From Dermatophilus congolensis (lineage in GTDB: Bacteria; Actinomycetota; Actinomycetes; Actinomycetales; Dermatophilaceae), in contig JAUNUP010000019.1 of the NCBI GenBank assembly GCA_030538115.1, positions 36,478 through 67,277 of the forward strand: a DNA stretch of 30,800 bases, given 5' to 3'. The position numbers and the translations under genes were made by a program. Shown here piece after piece: positions 24,054 through 30,800 of the stretch (the first letter of the stretch is position 1; each line of letters begins with the position of its first letter). Under the pieces are notes generated by a model, which searched no databases, was not told the origin of the DNA, and saw nothing but the letters and a program-made list of their open reading frames with translations.

Positions 24054-25619
24054 TCAGCAGGCGGCCGCCACGTCGACGAGTCCCTCCGCCGGGGTGTGTG
24101 AGTCGCTCGGGGTCGGCGTCGAGCCCCACTGCGAGGTGGTCGGAGCCGACGACGGAGTGGTCGACGTCGGGGTGGGCGTAGGCGTCGGAGTGGGCAGGAA
24201 CGCGGGAGGCGTGGGGGAGCCGTCGGTGAAAGTCGGTGTCGGCAGCGGCTGGTCGAACAGCGACGCCTGCACCATCTCGCGGATGTGCGGGAAGTTCGGG
24301 CGCACCACGTTGATGAGCTTGTTGCTGAACGACAGGCTGCGGATCTTGCCCTTCTGCATCGTCGTCACCAGCTCGGCCCATGCGGGCAGGTGGTTCTGAG
24401 GCACGTCGGTGTAGACGTTCTCGTCGACGACGGTCGCCAGTTGGGGGAACCGTTCGATCATCATCCACGGGTTCACCTGATCGACGAGTGCACCGATCAT
24501 GCAGCGCTGGCGAGCCATGCGGTTGAAGTCGTCTGTCGTTGCGCGGCCGCGGGAGTACCACATGGCGTGATAGCCGTCGAGGTGCTGCACGCCGGGCTCG
24601 ATCCAGCCCCTGATGCTGCCGGGCACGATCTGGCCGTTCTCCACCTTGCCGCCGATCGGCACGCGCTGCTGCACGTTGATCGTCACGCCACCCATGGCGT
24701 TGACGAGGGCCTGGAAGCTGGCCATGTTGATGACCACCGAGTAGTCGGGCACAAGACCGGTGATCTCGGAGATGGTCTCCCGCAAGGCCGACAGGCCGGG
24801 CTGGGGGTCGCCGGGGTACAGGTTGGCGTTCTTGGTGCCCTCGTTCCACACCTCGTTGAGCAGGCACTTGTCGCCGCAGTTGAACCCGTTGGGCCAGAGC
24901 TGGTTCATGGGGCTCCAGGCGGGGAACGGCGCGTTCTCGAGGTTGCGGGGGATGCTGAACAGCACCGTGTCGCCGGACTTGGTGTCGATGCTGGCCAGGA
25001 GGATCGAGTCGGTGCGCACCCCGGGGCGGTCGGGCTCGGCATCGGAGCCGACGAGCAGCACGTTGACCCGCGGCACGCCCTCCCATGAGTTCGCGCCGAA
25101 CTTGGGGCTCACGCCGCGCCGCTGACCCTGGCCGGTGGCGAAGACCGAGCCGACGAGGTCGGAGGTGATGAGCACGTACTGCATCGCGCGCGCTGTGGGG
25201 GCCACGAGAACTCCGACGAGCAGGAACGCGGTGAGGAAGGCGATGAACTTCTTGAATCCGCTCGCGGGCGACGGCCAGTTGATGTCGGCGGTCCAGATGA
25301 TCGTGCCGACCCAGAGCAGAACGAGCACGCTCACCGCGATGCCGGCGGCGAGCATCACGCTCGGCTGCGCCGCGACCATGACGGCGGCCTTGGCCGGTCC
25401 GATCCAGATGAGCGCTCCACAGACGGCGAGCACGATGGCGACGAACAGGCCCATGATCGCGCCGCCCGACTTGGTGCGGTCGCTGAGCAGCAGGCCGGAG
25501 CCGGGGAGCACGGTGCCCAACAGCGTGCGCCCGACAAAGGTGCGCAGCTTGCGCCGGCGCACGACCAAGCCGCGACGCACAGCGTGTGAGCCGCCTGTTC
25601 CGGCGGTGGACTCGCTCAT
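24054..25619 (-). CDS. LytR-CpsA-Psr (LCP) family cell-wall glycopolymer ligase
   Basis: A 521-residue membrane protein. The N terminus is basic and cytoplasmic (residues 1-30), then about four hydrophobic segments (roughly 30-150), then an extracellular LCP domain (about 185-400). Visible LCP features are VNVLLVGSDAEPDRPGVRTDSI with the RTD arginine/aspartate, IPRNLE, an ALRETISEITG helix, FQALVNAMGGV, and HAMWYSRGRATTDDFNRMARQR with the conserved phosphate-binding arginines. A Pro/Thr/Ser-rich tail of about 70 residues follows. LCP enzymes move lipid-linked glycopolymers onto peptidoglycan. Four N-terminal helices instead of one is seen in some actinobacterial members. The start is the first ATG in frame; an overlapping longer frame is a shadow. 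Confidence 0.88.
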   Translation of the reverse strand: MSESTAGTGGSHAVRRGLVVRRRKLRTFVGRTLLGTVLPGSGLLLSDRTKSGGAIMGLFVAIVLAVCGALIWIGPAKAAVMVAAQPSVMLAAGIAVSVLVLLWVGTIIWTADINWPSPASGFKKFIAFLTAFLLVGVLVAPTARAMQYVLITSDLVGSVFATGQGQRRGVSPKFGANSWEGVPRVNVLLVGSDAEPDRPGVRTDSILLASIDTKSGDTVLFSIPRNLENAPFPAWSPMNQLWPNGFNCGDKCLLNEVWNEGTKNANLYPGDPQPGLSALRETISEITGLVPDYSVVINMASFQALVNAMGGVTINVQQRVPIGGKVENGQIVPGSIRGWIEPGVQHLDGYHAMWYSRGRATTDDFNRMARQRCMIGALVDQVNPWMMIERFPQLATVVDENVYTDVPQNHLPAWAELVTTMQKGKIRSLSFSNKLINVVRPNFPHIREMVQASLFDQPLPTPTFTDGSPTPPAFLPTPTPTPTPTSTTPSSAPTTSQWGSTPTPSDSHTPAEGLVDVAAAC

Positions 25620-25926
25620 ATCTCCCCAACGGGTGCTCTGTGGATCCCCCGACCGTCAGCAACTCGCAACGCGTGCGTAGCCTGACGGTTACTCCCCGAC
25701 CACTATTGTGCCGCCAACAGCCGGAATTTTCCCGCGCGATGAATCTCAGGCCGCGGCAACGCTACTGGCGCGTACGAAGCTGTGGTCTGCGCAGACGTGC
25801 CGAGCCTGCGGGCAACACGGCCGCCGGGTGGCGGGATTGTGCTCGAAGCGACAACGACCGGTGAGGCTGTTTTGTGCCGGAGCGCCCGACTTGGGTAACC
25901 TTAGCGATGCTGCTGTTTCGCAGCTT
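25620..25926. promoter_or_regulatory. intergenic region between LCP gene and tRNA-Ser
   Basis: No credible gene. On the plus strand TTGTGC (25872-25877) and TAACCT (25896-25901) with an 18-base spacer form a plausible promoter for the tRNA at 25927. The LCP promoter on the minus strand is not clear. Confidence 0.4.
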
Positions 25927-26017
25927 GGAGGCGTCGCCTAGTCCGGTCTATGGCGCCCGCCTGCTAAGCGGGTTTGGGGGTTAAACCCCATCGAGGGTTC
26001 AAATCCCTCCGCCTCCG
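25927..26017 (+). tRNA. tRNA-Ser (anticodon GCT)
   Basis: A 91-base class II tRNA. The acceptor arm GGAGGCG (25927-25933) pairs with CGCCTCC (26010-26016), discriminator G at 26017. The anticodon stem CCCGC/GCGGG frames CTGCTAA, giving anticodon GCT. A long variable arm (GGGG..CCCC) marks it as serine, and the T arm is GAGGG-TTCAAAT-CCCTC. CCA is not encoded. Confidence 0.97.
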
Positions 26018-26023
26018 CAGTGA

Positions 26024-26057
26024 AACGGGCCCATCCCCTCATCGGGATGGGCCCGTT
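26024..26057. terminator. terminator after tRNA-Ser, possibly shared with the histidine kinase
   Basis: A perfect 14-pair stem (26024-26037 with 26044-26057), loop CTCATC, starts seven bases after the tRNA. The convergent kinase gene ends 53 bases beyond it, so it may act in both directions. Confidence 0.85.
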
Positions 26058-26109
26058 CTGTGTCTGCGGCCTGTGTCTCCGGCGCGTGCCTTCGTGCTGG
26101 TCACACCGG

Positions 26110-27687
26110 TCACACGGGGAGCGTGACGCGGAACGCCGAGCCGGTGGCACCTCCGCCGGCGCTCGCGTCGCCGAGTTCGGAGGCGTGCCTCGAGGCGACC
26201 TCGACGGTGCCGCCGTGCGCCCGCACCACGGCCTGCACGATCGAGAGGCCCAACCCCGTCGAGCCGCCGGTGCGGGAGGTGTCGGCCTGGCTGAACCGGT
26301 CGAACAGGATGGCCCGGAACTCCGGTGGGATTCCGGGGCCGTTGTCGCTCACCTCCACAGTGACGGTGCCGGGCACAGACCCGGCAGCCAACCGCGTGAC
26401 CACCGTGGTCCCCGCCGGAGTGTGAGTGCGTGCGTTGCCGAGCAGGTTGACGACCACTTGCGTCAGCTGGGCCGGGTCGCCGTCGATCTCCACGGCCTCT
26501 TCGGGCAGGTCGAGCTGCCACACGTGATCGGGCCCGGCGGCGTGGGCGTCTCCGGTGGCGTCGAGCACGATGCGGGTGAGGTCGACCTTCTCGCGCACGG
26601 ATTCGCGGCCGGTGTCGAGGCGGGCCAGCATGAGCAACTCCTCCACGAGGGTCGTCATGCGTTCGGCCTCCGACTGCACGCGGTCGAGGGCGTGGCGCAC
26701 CCCCTCCGGCACCGGAGCGGGCTCGCGCCGGGTGAGCTCGGCATACCCCCTGATCGAGGCCAGGGGAGTGCGCAGCTCGTGGCTCGCGTCGGCGACGAAA
26801 TGCCGCAGTTTCGCCTCGCTGGCGGCCCGGGCGCGCAAGGTGGTGTCGATGTGGTCGAGCAGATCGTTCACCGCGGCACCGACCTGCCCGACCTCCGTGC
26901 GCCGGTCGGTATCGGCCCAGGGCACGCGCTCGGCGACTGCCCCGTCTCCGGTGGAGAGGGGCAGCGTCGACACCCGCGTGGCGATGCCCGCCACACGTTC
27001 GAGCGGGCGCATGCTGCGGCGCACGATAATCGTGGTGGCGACCGCGATGACGATGAGCCCTGCGCCGGTGAGCGAGGCCGTGAGCAGCCGAACCTCCCGA
27101 ACCGTGTGTTCCATCTCGGCGGTCGGCAGGCCGCTGATGAGGGTCACGCCCTGGGTTCGTGTGGCGACGAGCCGGTAGCTCCCGAGCTTGCCCCCGAGAT
27201 CGATCGTCGTCGGGTTCGCGGTGAGCCCCGTGTCGAGCAACGCCTGCACCTGCTGTGCGTTCAGCGCAGTCGCGTCGCCGTCGTGAGTGAACACGGTGTT
27301 GGTGACCGCCGTCGACCCCGACACGACGAGCAGCAGAAAGTCACCGCCCAGGCCGCGAGGGAGGCCGTCTTCGAATCGGTCACCGCGCCCGTCACGCAGG
27401 GGCCGGATCGCGCGGGTGGCCGTGTCGAGCACCTTCTCGTCGAGGCTGTCCTCGAGCGACCGTTGCAGGGCCAGCGTCGTGATGACTCCGGTGGCCATCG
27501 TGATCGCCACGACCAGCAGCACCACCGCCATCACCAGCCGCCGGCGCAGCGGCCACCCCGAGAAGCGTCCGCGAGGAATCTTCGCCCCCGGTGTCACGTC
27601 AGTGGGCGTGAGCGGCGCACCGCAGGGGTAGACATCGGGAGGCAGTGTCGTGCCCGTCGGCGTCGAACCTCCGTCGGTTGACGTCAC
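26110..27687 (-). CDS. two-component sensor histidine kinase (HAMP, HisKA, HATPase)
   Basis: A 525-residue membrane kinase. From the N terminus: a 50-residue Pro/Thr/Gly-rich cytoplasmic stretch, TM1 (about 51-74), an extracellular sensor of about 125 residues, TM2 (about 202-222), a HAMP domain, then the H box DASHELRTPLASIRGY with His303, an N box (VVVNLLGNARTHTP), G1 (DNGPGIPPE) and G2 (STGLGLSIV). The GTG start overlaps the response-regulator stop (GTGA), so both are made from one mRNA. The frame is open upstream but that part copies the regulator gene. It resembles the TcrY/TrcS group. The signal is unknown. Confidence 0.92.
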   Translation of the reverse strand: MTSTDGGSTPTGTTLPPDVYPCGAPLTPTDVTPGAKIPRGRFSGWPLRRRLVMAVVLLVVAITMATGVITTLALQRSLEDSLDEKVLDTATRAIRPLRDGRGDRFEDGLPRGLGGDFLLLVVSGSTAVTNTVFTHDGDATALNAQQVQALLDTGLTANPTTIDLGGKLGSYRLVATRTQGVTLISGLPTAEMEHTVREVRLLTASLTGAGLIVIAVATTIIVRRSMRPLERVAGIATRVSTLPLSTGDGAVAERVPWADTDRRTEVGQVGAAVNDLLDHIDTTLRARAASEAKLRHFVADASHELRTPLASIRGYAELTRREPAPVPEGVRHALDRVQSEAERMTTLVEELLMLARLDTGRESVREKVDLTRIVLDATGDAHAAGPDHVWQLDLPEEAVEIDGDPAQLTQVVVNLLGNARTHTPAGTTVVTRLAAGSVPGTVTVEVSDNGPGIPPEFRAILFDRFSQADTSRTGGSTGLGLSIVQAVVRAHGGTVEVASRHASELGDASAGGGATGSAFRVTLPV

Positions 27688-28409
27688 GATGCCGGCTTGA
27701 GCATGTACCCGGCCCCGCGCAGCGTGTGGATCATCGGCTCGCGGCCGGCGTCGATCTTCTTGCGCAGGTACGAGATGTACAGCTCCACGACGTTGGCCTG
27801 CCCCCCGAAGTCGTAATTCCACACACGGTCGAGTATCTGGGCCTTGCTCAGCACCCGCCGCGGGTTACGCATGAGGTATCGCAACAGCTCGTATTCGGTT
27901 GCGGTGAGGTTGATCTCGTCGCCTGCGCGGGTGACCTCGTGGCTGTCCTCGTCGAGGGTGAGGTCGCCGACCGTGAGCACCGACTCTGCGTTGGTCGCCA
28001 CCACCACCGTCCGGCGCATGAGCGCGCGCACCCGCGCGACGATCTCTTCGAGGCTGAACGGCTTGGTCACATAGTCGTCACCGCCAGCAGTCAGGCCCGC
28101 CACCCGGTCTTGAACCGCGTCTTTGGCGGTGAGAAAGAGCACGGGCACATGCGGGTCGTTCTCCCGCATCCGCTCCAGAACCTTCAGCCCGTCTAGGTCG
28201 GGCAGCATGATGTCGAGCACGACCGCGTCGGGCCGCACGTCTTTGGCGGTGCGAATGGCCGTCTGCCCGTCGTTCGCCGTGTGCACGTCCCAACCCTCGT
28301 AGCGCATTGCCATCGCGAGCAGCTCTGCGATGTTCTTCTCGTCGTCGACGACGAGCACCCGCACGGGGGAGCCGTCGGGTCGTGTGTACGCGGGGCCGGT
28401 TGCTGCCAT
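27684..28409 (-). CDS. OmpR/PhoB-family response regulator
   Basis: A 241-residue DNA-binding regulator. The receiver domain (about residues 17-130) has VVDDEKN with the acidic pocket, phospho-acceptor Asp66 in AVVLDIMLPD, Thr94 and Lys116 in DDYVTKPFS. The winged-helix effector domain (about 145-240) has LTATEYELLRYLMRNPRRVLS and VVELYISYLRKKID, ending in TLRGAGYML. It is translationally coupled to the downstream kinase, its likely partner. The ATG at 28409 lacks a clear ribosome site; a leaderless or downstream start is possible. TcrX/TrcR/MprA-like by look; targets unknown. Confidence 0.92.
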   Translation of the reverse strand: MAATGPAYTRPDGSPVRVLVVDDEKNIAELLAMAMRYEGWDVHTANDGQTAIRTAKDVRPDAVVLDIMLPDLDGLKVLERMRENDPHVPVLFLTAKDAVQDRVAGLTAGGDDYVTKPFSLEEIVARVRALMRRTVVVATNAESVLTVGDLTLDEDSHEVTRAGDEINLTATEYELLRYLMRNPRRVLSKAQILDRVWNYDFGGQANVVELYISYLRKKIDAGREPMIHTLRGAGYMLKPAS

Positions 28410-28503
28410 GAATACCAGTGAACACCGGGAGGCACAGGCAAACCTTGTGCGCTTCCTGTGCGCCGCCTATGTGTCGCACGCACGCCGAGGCCTCGGGGAC
28501 ACG

Positions 28504-28541
28504 CCGAGAGGGGCCGGCACCGAAGTGCCGACCCCTCTCGG
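28504..28541 (-). terminator. terminator of pckG
   Basis: A long stem pairs 28504-28519 region with 28525-28541: ten pairs CCGAGAGGGG/CCCCTCTCGG, one C/A mismatch, then CGGCAC/GTGCCG around a CGAA loop. It lies 25 bases beyond the pckG stop on the minus strand. Confidence 0.85.
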
Positions 28542-28565
28542 ATCGAACGATTCAGACGCTCAGGC

Positions 28566-30386
28566 TCACTTGACGCCGAGGCGGTCGCGGAGGCCGTCGA
28601 GCTCGGTGGCCAGCTCGGCCGGGAGCTTGTCGCCGAACTTGGCGAACCACTCCTCGATCAGCGGAAGCTCGCTCGCCCACTCGGAGGCGACGAAGCGTCG
28701 GGCCGCGTCGATCTGCTCGGGGGACTCGGTCAGACCCGAGACGTCGAGCTCGCCCTCGGCAGGGATGGTGCCGATCGGCGTCTCGACGCCCTCGGCCTTG
28801 CCCTCGAGGCGGTCGACGATCCACTTGAGCACGCGGCTGTTGTCGCCGAAGCCCGGCCACGCGAAGCCACCGTTCTCGTCACGACGGAACCAGTTGACCA
28901 GGAAGATCTCCGGCAGAGCCTCCTTGTGCTCCTTGCCGAGGTTCACCCAGTGCTGCAGGTAGTCACCGGCGTTGTAGCCGATGAACGGCAGCATGGCCAT
29001 CGGGTCGCGACGAACGACGCCCACGGCGCCGGCCTGCGCGGCCGTCGTCTCCGAAGAGACCGTGGAGCCGATGAAGACACCGTGGTTCCAGTCGCGCGCC
29101 TGCGTGACCAGCGGAACCGTGGTCTTGCGGCGGCCACCGAAGAGGATCGCGTCGATCGGCACACCGTTGGGGTTGTGGAATTCGTCGGCCGCGATGGGGC
29201 ACTGGTCGATCGGGGTGCAGAAGCGGCTGTTCGGGTGCGACGACAGCTTGTCGCTACCGCGGGTCCACTTCTCGCCGTGCCAGTCGACCAGCTCTTCGGG
29301 AGCCTCGTCGGTCATGCCCTCCCACCACACGTCGCCATCGAGGGTGCGGGCGACGTTGGTGAAGATCGAGTTGCCCTTCTCGATCGTGTGCATGGCGTTG
29401 GCGTTGGTGTCGTAGCCGGTGCCGGGCGCGACGCCGAAGAAACCGGCCTCGGGGTTGACGGCGTACAGGCGCCCCTCACGGAAGCGCATCCACGCGATGT
29501 CGTCGCCGACCGTCTCGGCCTTCCAGCCGGGGATGGTGGGCTCGAGCATGGCGAGGTTGGTCTTGCCGCAGGCGCTCGGGAACGCGGCCGCGATGTAGTA
29601 GACCTTGTCCTCGGGGCTGGTCAGCTTGAGGATGAGCATGTGCTCGGCCATCCAGCCCTCGTCGTGGGCCATGGCGGAGGCGATACGCAGCGCGTAGCAC
29701 TTCTTGCCGAGCAGGGCGTTGCCGCCGTAGCCGGAGCCGTAGCTCCAGATCGCGCGCTCTTCGGGGAAGTGCACGATGTACTTGGTGTCGTTGCAGGGCC
29801 ACGGCACGTCGGCCTGGCCCTCTTCGAGCGGCGCACCCACGGAGTGCAGGCCCTTGACGTAGCCGGCCTTGTCGCGCTCGATCTGCGCCAGAACCTTGCT
29901 GCCGATGCGGGCCATGATGTTCATGGAGACGACGACGTACGCGGAGTCGGTGACCTCGACCCCGTACATCGGCACCTCGGCCTCAAGGTGGCCCATGACG
30001 AAGGGGATCACGTACATCGTGCGACCCTTCATCGACCCCCGGTAGAGGTCGTTCATGATGCCCTTCATCTTCTCCGGGTCCATCCAGTTGTTGGTGGGCC
30101 CTGCGCCTTCTTCGGTGGCGGAGCAGATGTAGGTGCGGTCTTCGACGCGCGCCACGTCGGTCGGGTCGGAGGCGCACCAGTACGAGTTGGGCTTCTTGGA
30201 CTCGTCGAGCTTGACGAACGTGCCGCCGTCGACGAGCTCCTGGTTCAGGCCCGCGATCTCCTCGTCGGATCCGGTCACCCAGACGATCTTGGCGGGCGTC
30301 GTGAGGGCCGCGACCTCATCGACCCAGGCAGCGAGCTCTTCGTGGCTCGTACCGCCGACTGTTGGAATGTCCTTGGTCACCGTCAT
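28566..30386 (-). CDS. pckG: phosphoenolpyruvate carboxykinase (GTP)
   Basis: A 606-residue enzyme, full length for GTP-type PEPCK. It converts oxaloacetate and GTP to PEP, GDP and CO2 for gluconeogenesis, using Mn or Mg. Motifs: NNWMDP near 99-104, [15 protein letters not shown] near 115-129, [19 protein letters not shown] near 216-234, and the P-loop FPSACGKTN (269-277) with the hyper-reactive Cys273 and Lys275; [12 protein letters not shown] follows further on. The ATG has GGAGG nine bases upstream; the frame is open 69 codons further upstream into the promoter region, which is rejected. It ends at a strong hairpin. In Corynebacterium glutamicum pck is one of the targets of IolR, but no TGTYNNRACA site is visible here. 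Confidence 0.96.
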   Translation of the reverse strand: MTVTKDIPTVGGTSHEELAAWVDEVAALTTPAKIVWVTGSDEEIAGLNQELVDGGTFVKLDESKKPNSYWCASDPTDVARVEDRTYICSATEEGAGPTNNWMDPEKMKGIMNDLYRGSMKGRTMYVIPFVMGHLEAEVPMYGVEVTDSAYVVVSMNIMARIGSKVLAQIERDKAGYVKGLHSVGAPLEEGQADVPWPCNDTKYIVHFPEERAIWSYGSGYGGNALLGKKCYALRIASAMAHDEGWMAEHMLILKLTSPEDKVYYIAAAFPSACGKTNLAMLEPTIPGWKAETVGDDIAWMRFREGRLYAVNPEAGFFGVAPGTGYDTNANAMHTIEKGNSIFTNVARTLDGDVWWEGMTDEAPEELVDWHGEKWTRGSDKLSSHPNSRFCTPIDQCPIAADEFHNPNGVPIDAILFGGRRKTTVPLVTQARDWNHGVFIGSTVSSETTAAQAGAVGVVRRDPMAMLPFIGYNAGDYLQHWVNLGKEHKEALPEIFLVNWFRRDENGGFAWPGFGDNSRVLKWIVDRLEGKAEGVETPIGTIPAEGELDVSGLTESPEQIDAARRFVASEWASELPLIEEWFAKFGDKLPAELATELDGLRDRLGVK

Positions 30387-30740
30387 TGTGATATCCCTCC
30401 GCGCGCCTTCGCGTCGCATGTGTGAGCCGTCAACCGACTCACCCCCGGGCCTCGTCGAGGTGGCGCACAACATGTGTTCTGCCACAGCGAGCCTCACGCG
30501 CGTCTGTGCCGCGTGAGCGAGCGCCGGCACGCCGGTACCAGAGGGCGTGTCGATACCTCCACCGTACACGCGCGACGTGCGCACTTTGCGCACGGATATT
30601 TGCCGATTTCTCTATCACTGACATACGCGGTGGCTATCGGTCGCGGTCGCGCGCGGAGGGTGGCACGTGACCAGCGGATTTCACGTTGGGGCGCGCCTGC
30701 GGGTACAGTGACTGCTCGTTGTGCACTGCACGACGAAGGC
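30387..30740. promoter_or_regulatory. intergenic region between pckG and tRNA-Arg
   Basis: No credible gene. A 19-base inverted repeat, CGTGCGC-ACTTT-GCGCACG (30577-30595), may be an operator for pckG; just downstream on the minus strand a TACGGT is a possible -10 (about 30561-30566). On the plus strand a TACAGT (30704-30709), with TTCACG 18 bases before it, is a plausible tRNA promoter. Confidence 0.4.
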
Positions 30741-30800
30741 GCCCTTAGCTCAACGGATAGAGCATCTGACTACGGATCAGAAGGTTAGGGGTTCGAATCC
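30741..30800 (+). tRNA. tRNA-Arg (anticodon ACG), cut by window end
   Basis: The first 60 bases of a class I tRNA. D arm AGCTCAACGGATAGAGC, anticodon stem TCTGA/TCAGA around CTACGGA giving anticodon ACG, and T loop GGGGTTCGAATCC. The 3' half of the T stem and the acceptor arm lie beyond the window. Confidence 0.93.

Noticed and set aside
24049..25662. A second long minus-strand frame overlapping the LCP gene
   Set aside because: Arg/His-rich out-of-frame shadow; the LCP motifs are in the other frame.
26020..27681. A 553-residue plus-strand frame opposite the histidine kinase
   Set aside because: Antisense shadow; the minus strand holds all kinase boxes and is coupled to the response regulator.
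28458..30425. A 655-residue open frame on the plus strand opposite pckG
   Set aside because: It is the antisense shadow of a complete, motif-rich PEP carboxykinase; the translation is His/Val/Asp/Gly-rich with no domain.
30387..30620. A possible inositol-type operator near pckG (AACATGTGTTCTGCCACA)
   Set aside because: Spacing and half-sites do not fit TGTYNNRACA, so the known IolR-pck link in Corynebacterium is not supported here.

Overview
The window is high-GC DNA with Shine-Dalgarno-led genes, many ATG/GTG start-stop overlaps, a GTP-type PEP carboxykinase, a LytR-CpsA-Psr protein and a Cgl0159-type inositol protein. Together these point to an actinobacterium, probably of the Micrococcales; the sequence does not settle the genus.

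Bases 117-22649 form a large inositol (cyclitol) catabolic region built from several transcription units. Left to right: an inosose dehydratase (iolE, minus) and an IolT-type symporter (minus); an IdhA-type inositol dehydrogenase (plus); an mmsB-aspT-type pair (minus); iolC plus a Cgl0159-type aldolase candidate (plus); a five-gene operon at 9313-14666 (IolE-like, IolG, Gfo/Idh/MocA, IolH-like, IdhA-like); a small membrane protein; a LacI repressor divergent from a dehydrogenase/TIM-barrel pair (15124-18671); iolB-mmsA (minus); and a second LacI regulator (plus). Oxidation (IolG/IdhA), dehydration (IolE), isomerisation (IolB), phosphorylation (IolC), aldol cleavage (probably the Cgl0159-type protein) and semialdehyde oxidation (MmsA) are all represented. 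The ring-opening hydrolase IolD is not in the window. There are four TIM-barrel isomerase/dehydratase genes and five Gfo/Idh/MocA dehydrogenase genes, more than one myo-inositol pathway needs.

A short palindrome, close to WTGTYNNRACAW, lies upstream of almost every inositol unit (about 1070, 2820, 6876, 7012, 16288, 21353, with weaker versions at 3082 and 9220). This suggests that one regulator controls all of them. Two other palindromes (16316-16329 and 21365-21382) sit beside the two LacI genes and may be their own operators.

Bases 23049-30800 are ordinary housekeeping: cspA with a long structured leader, a DedA/VTT membrane protein, an LCP-family cell-wall ligase, tRNA-Ser(GCT), a two-component system (response regulator then histidine kinase, minus strand), pckG, and the first 60 bases of tRNA-Arg(ACG), cut by the window edge. 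Strong hairpins mark most unit ends. The first 16 bases are a T homopolymer in an AT-rich stretch and probably mark a contig edge.
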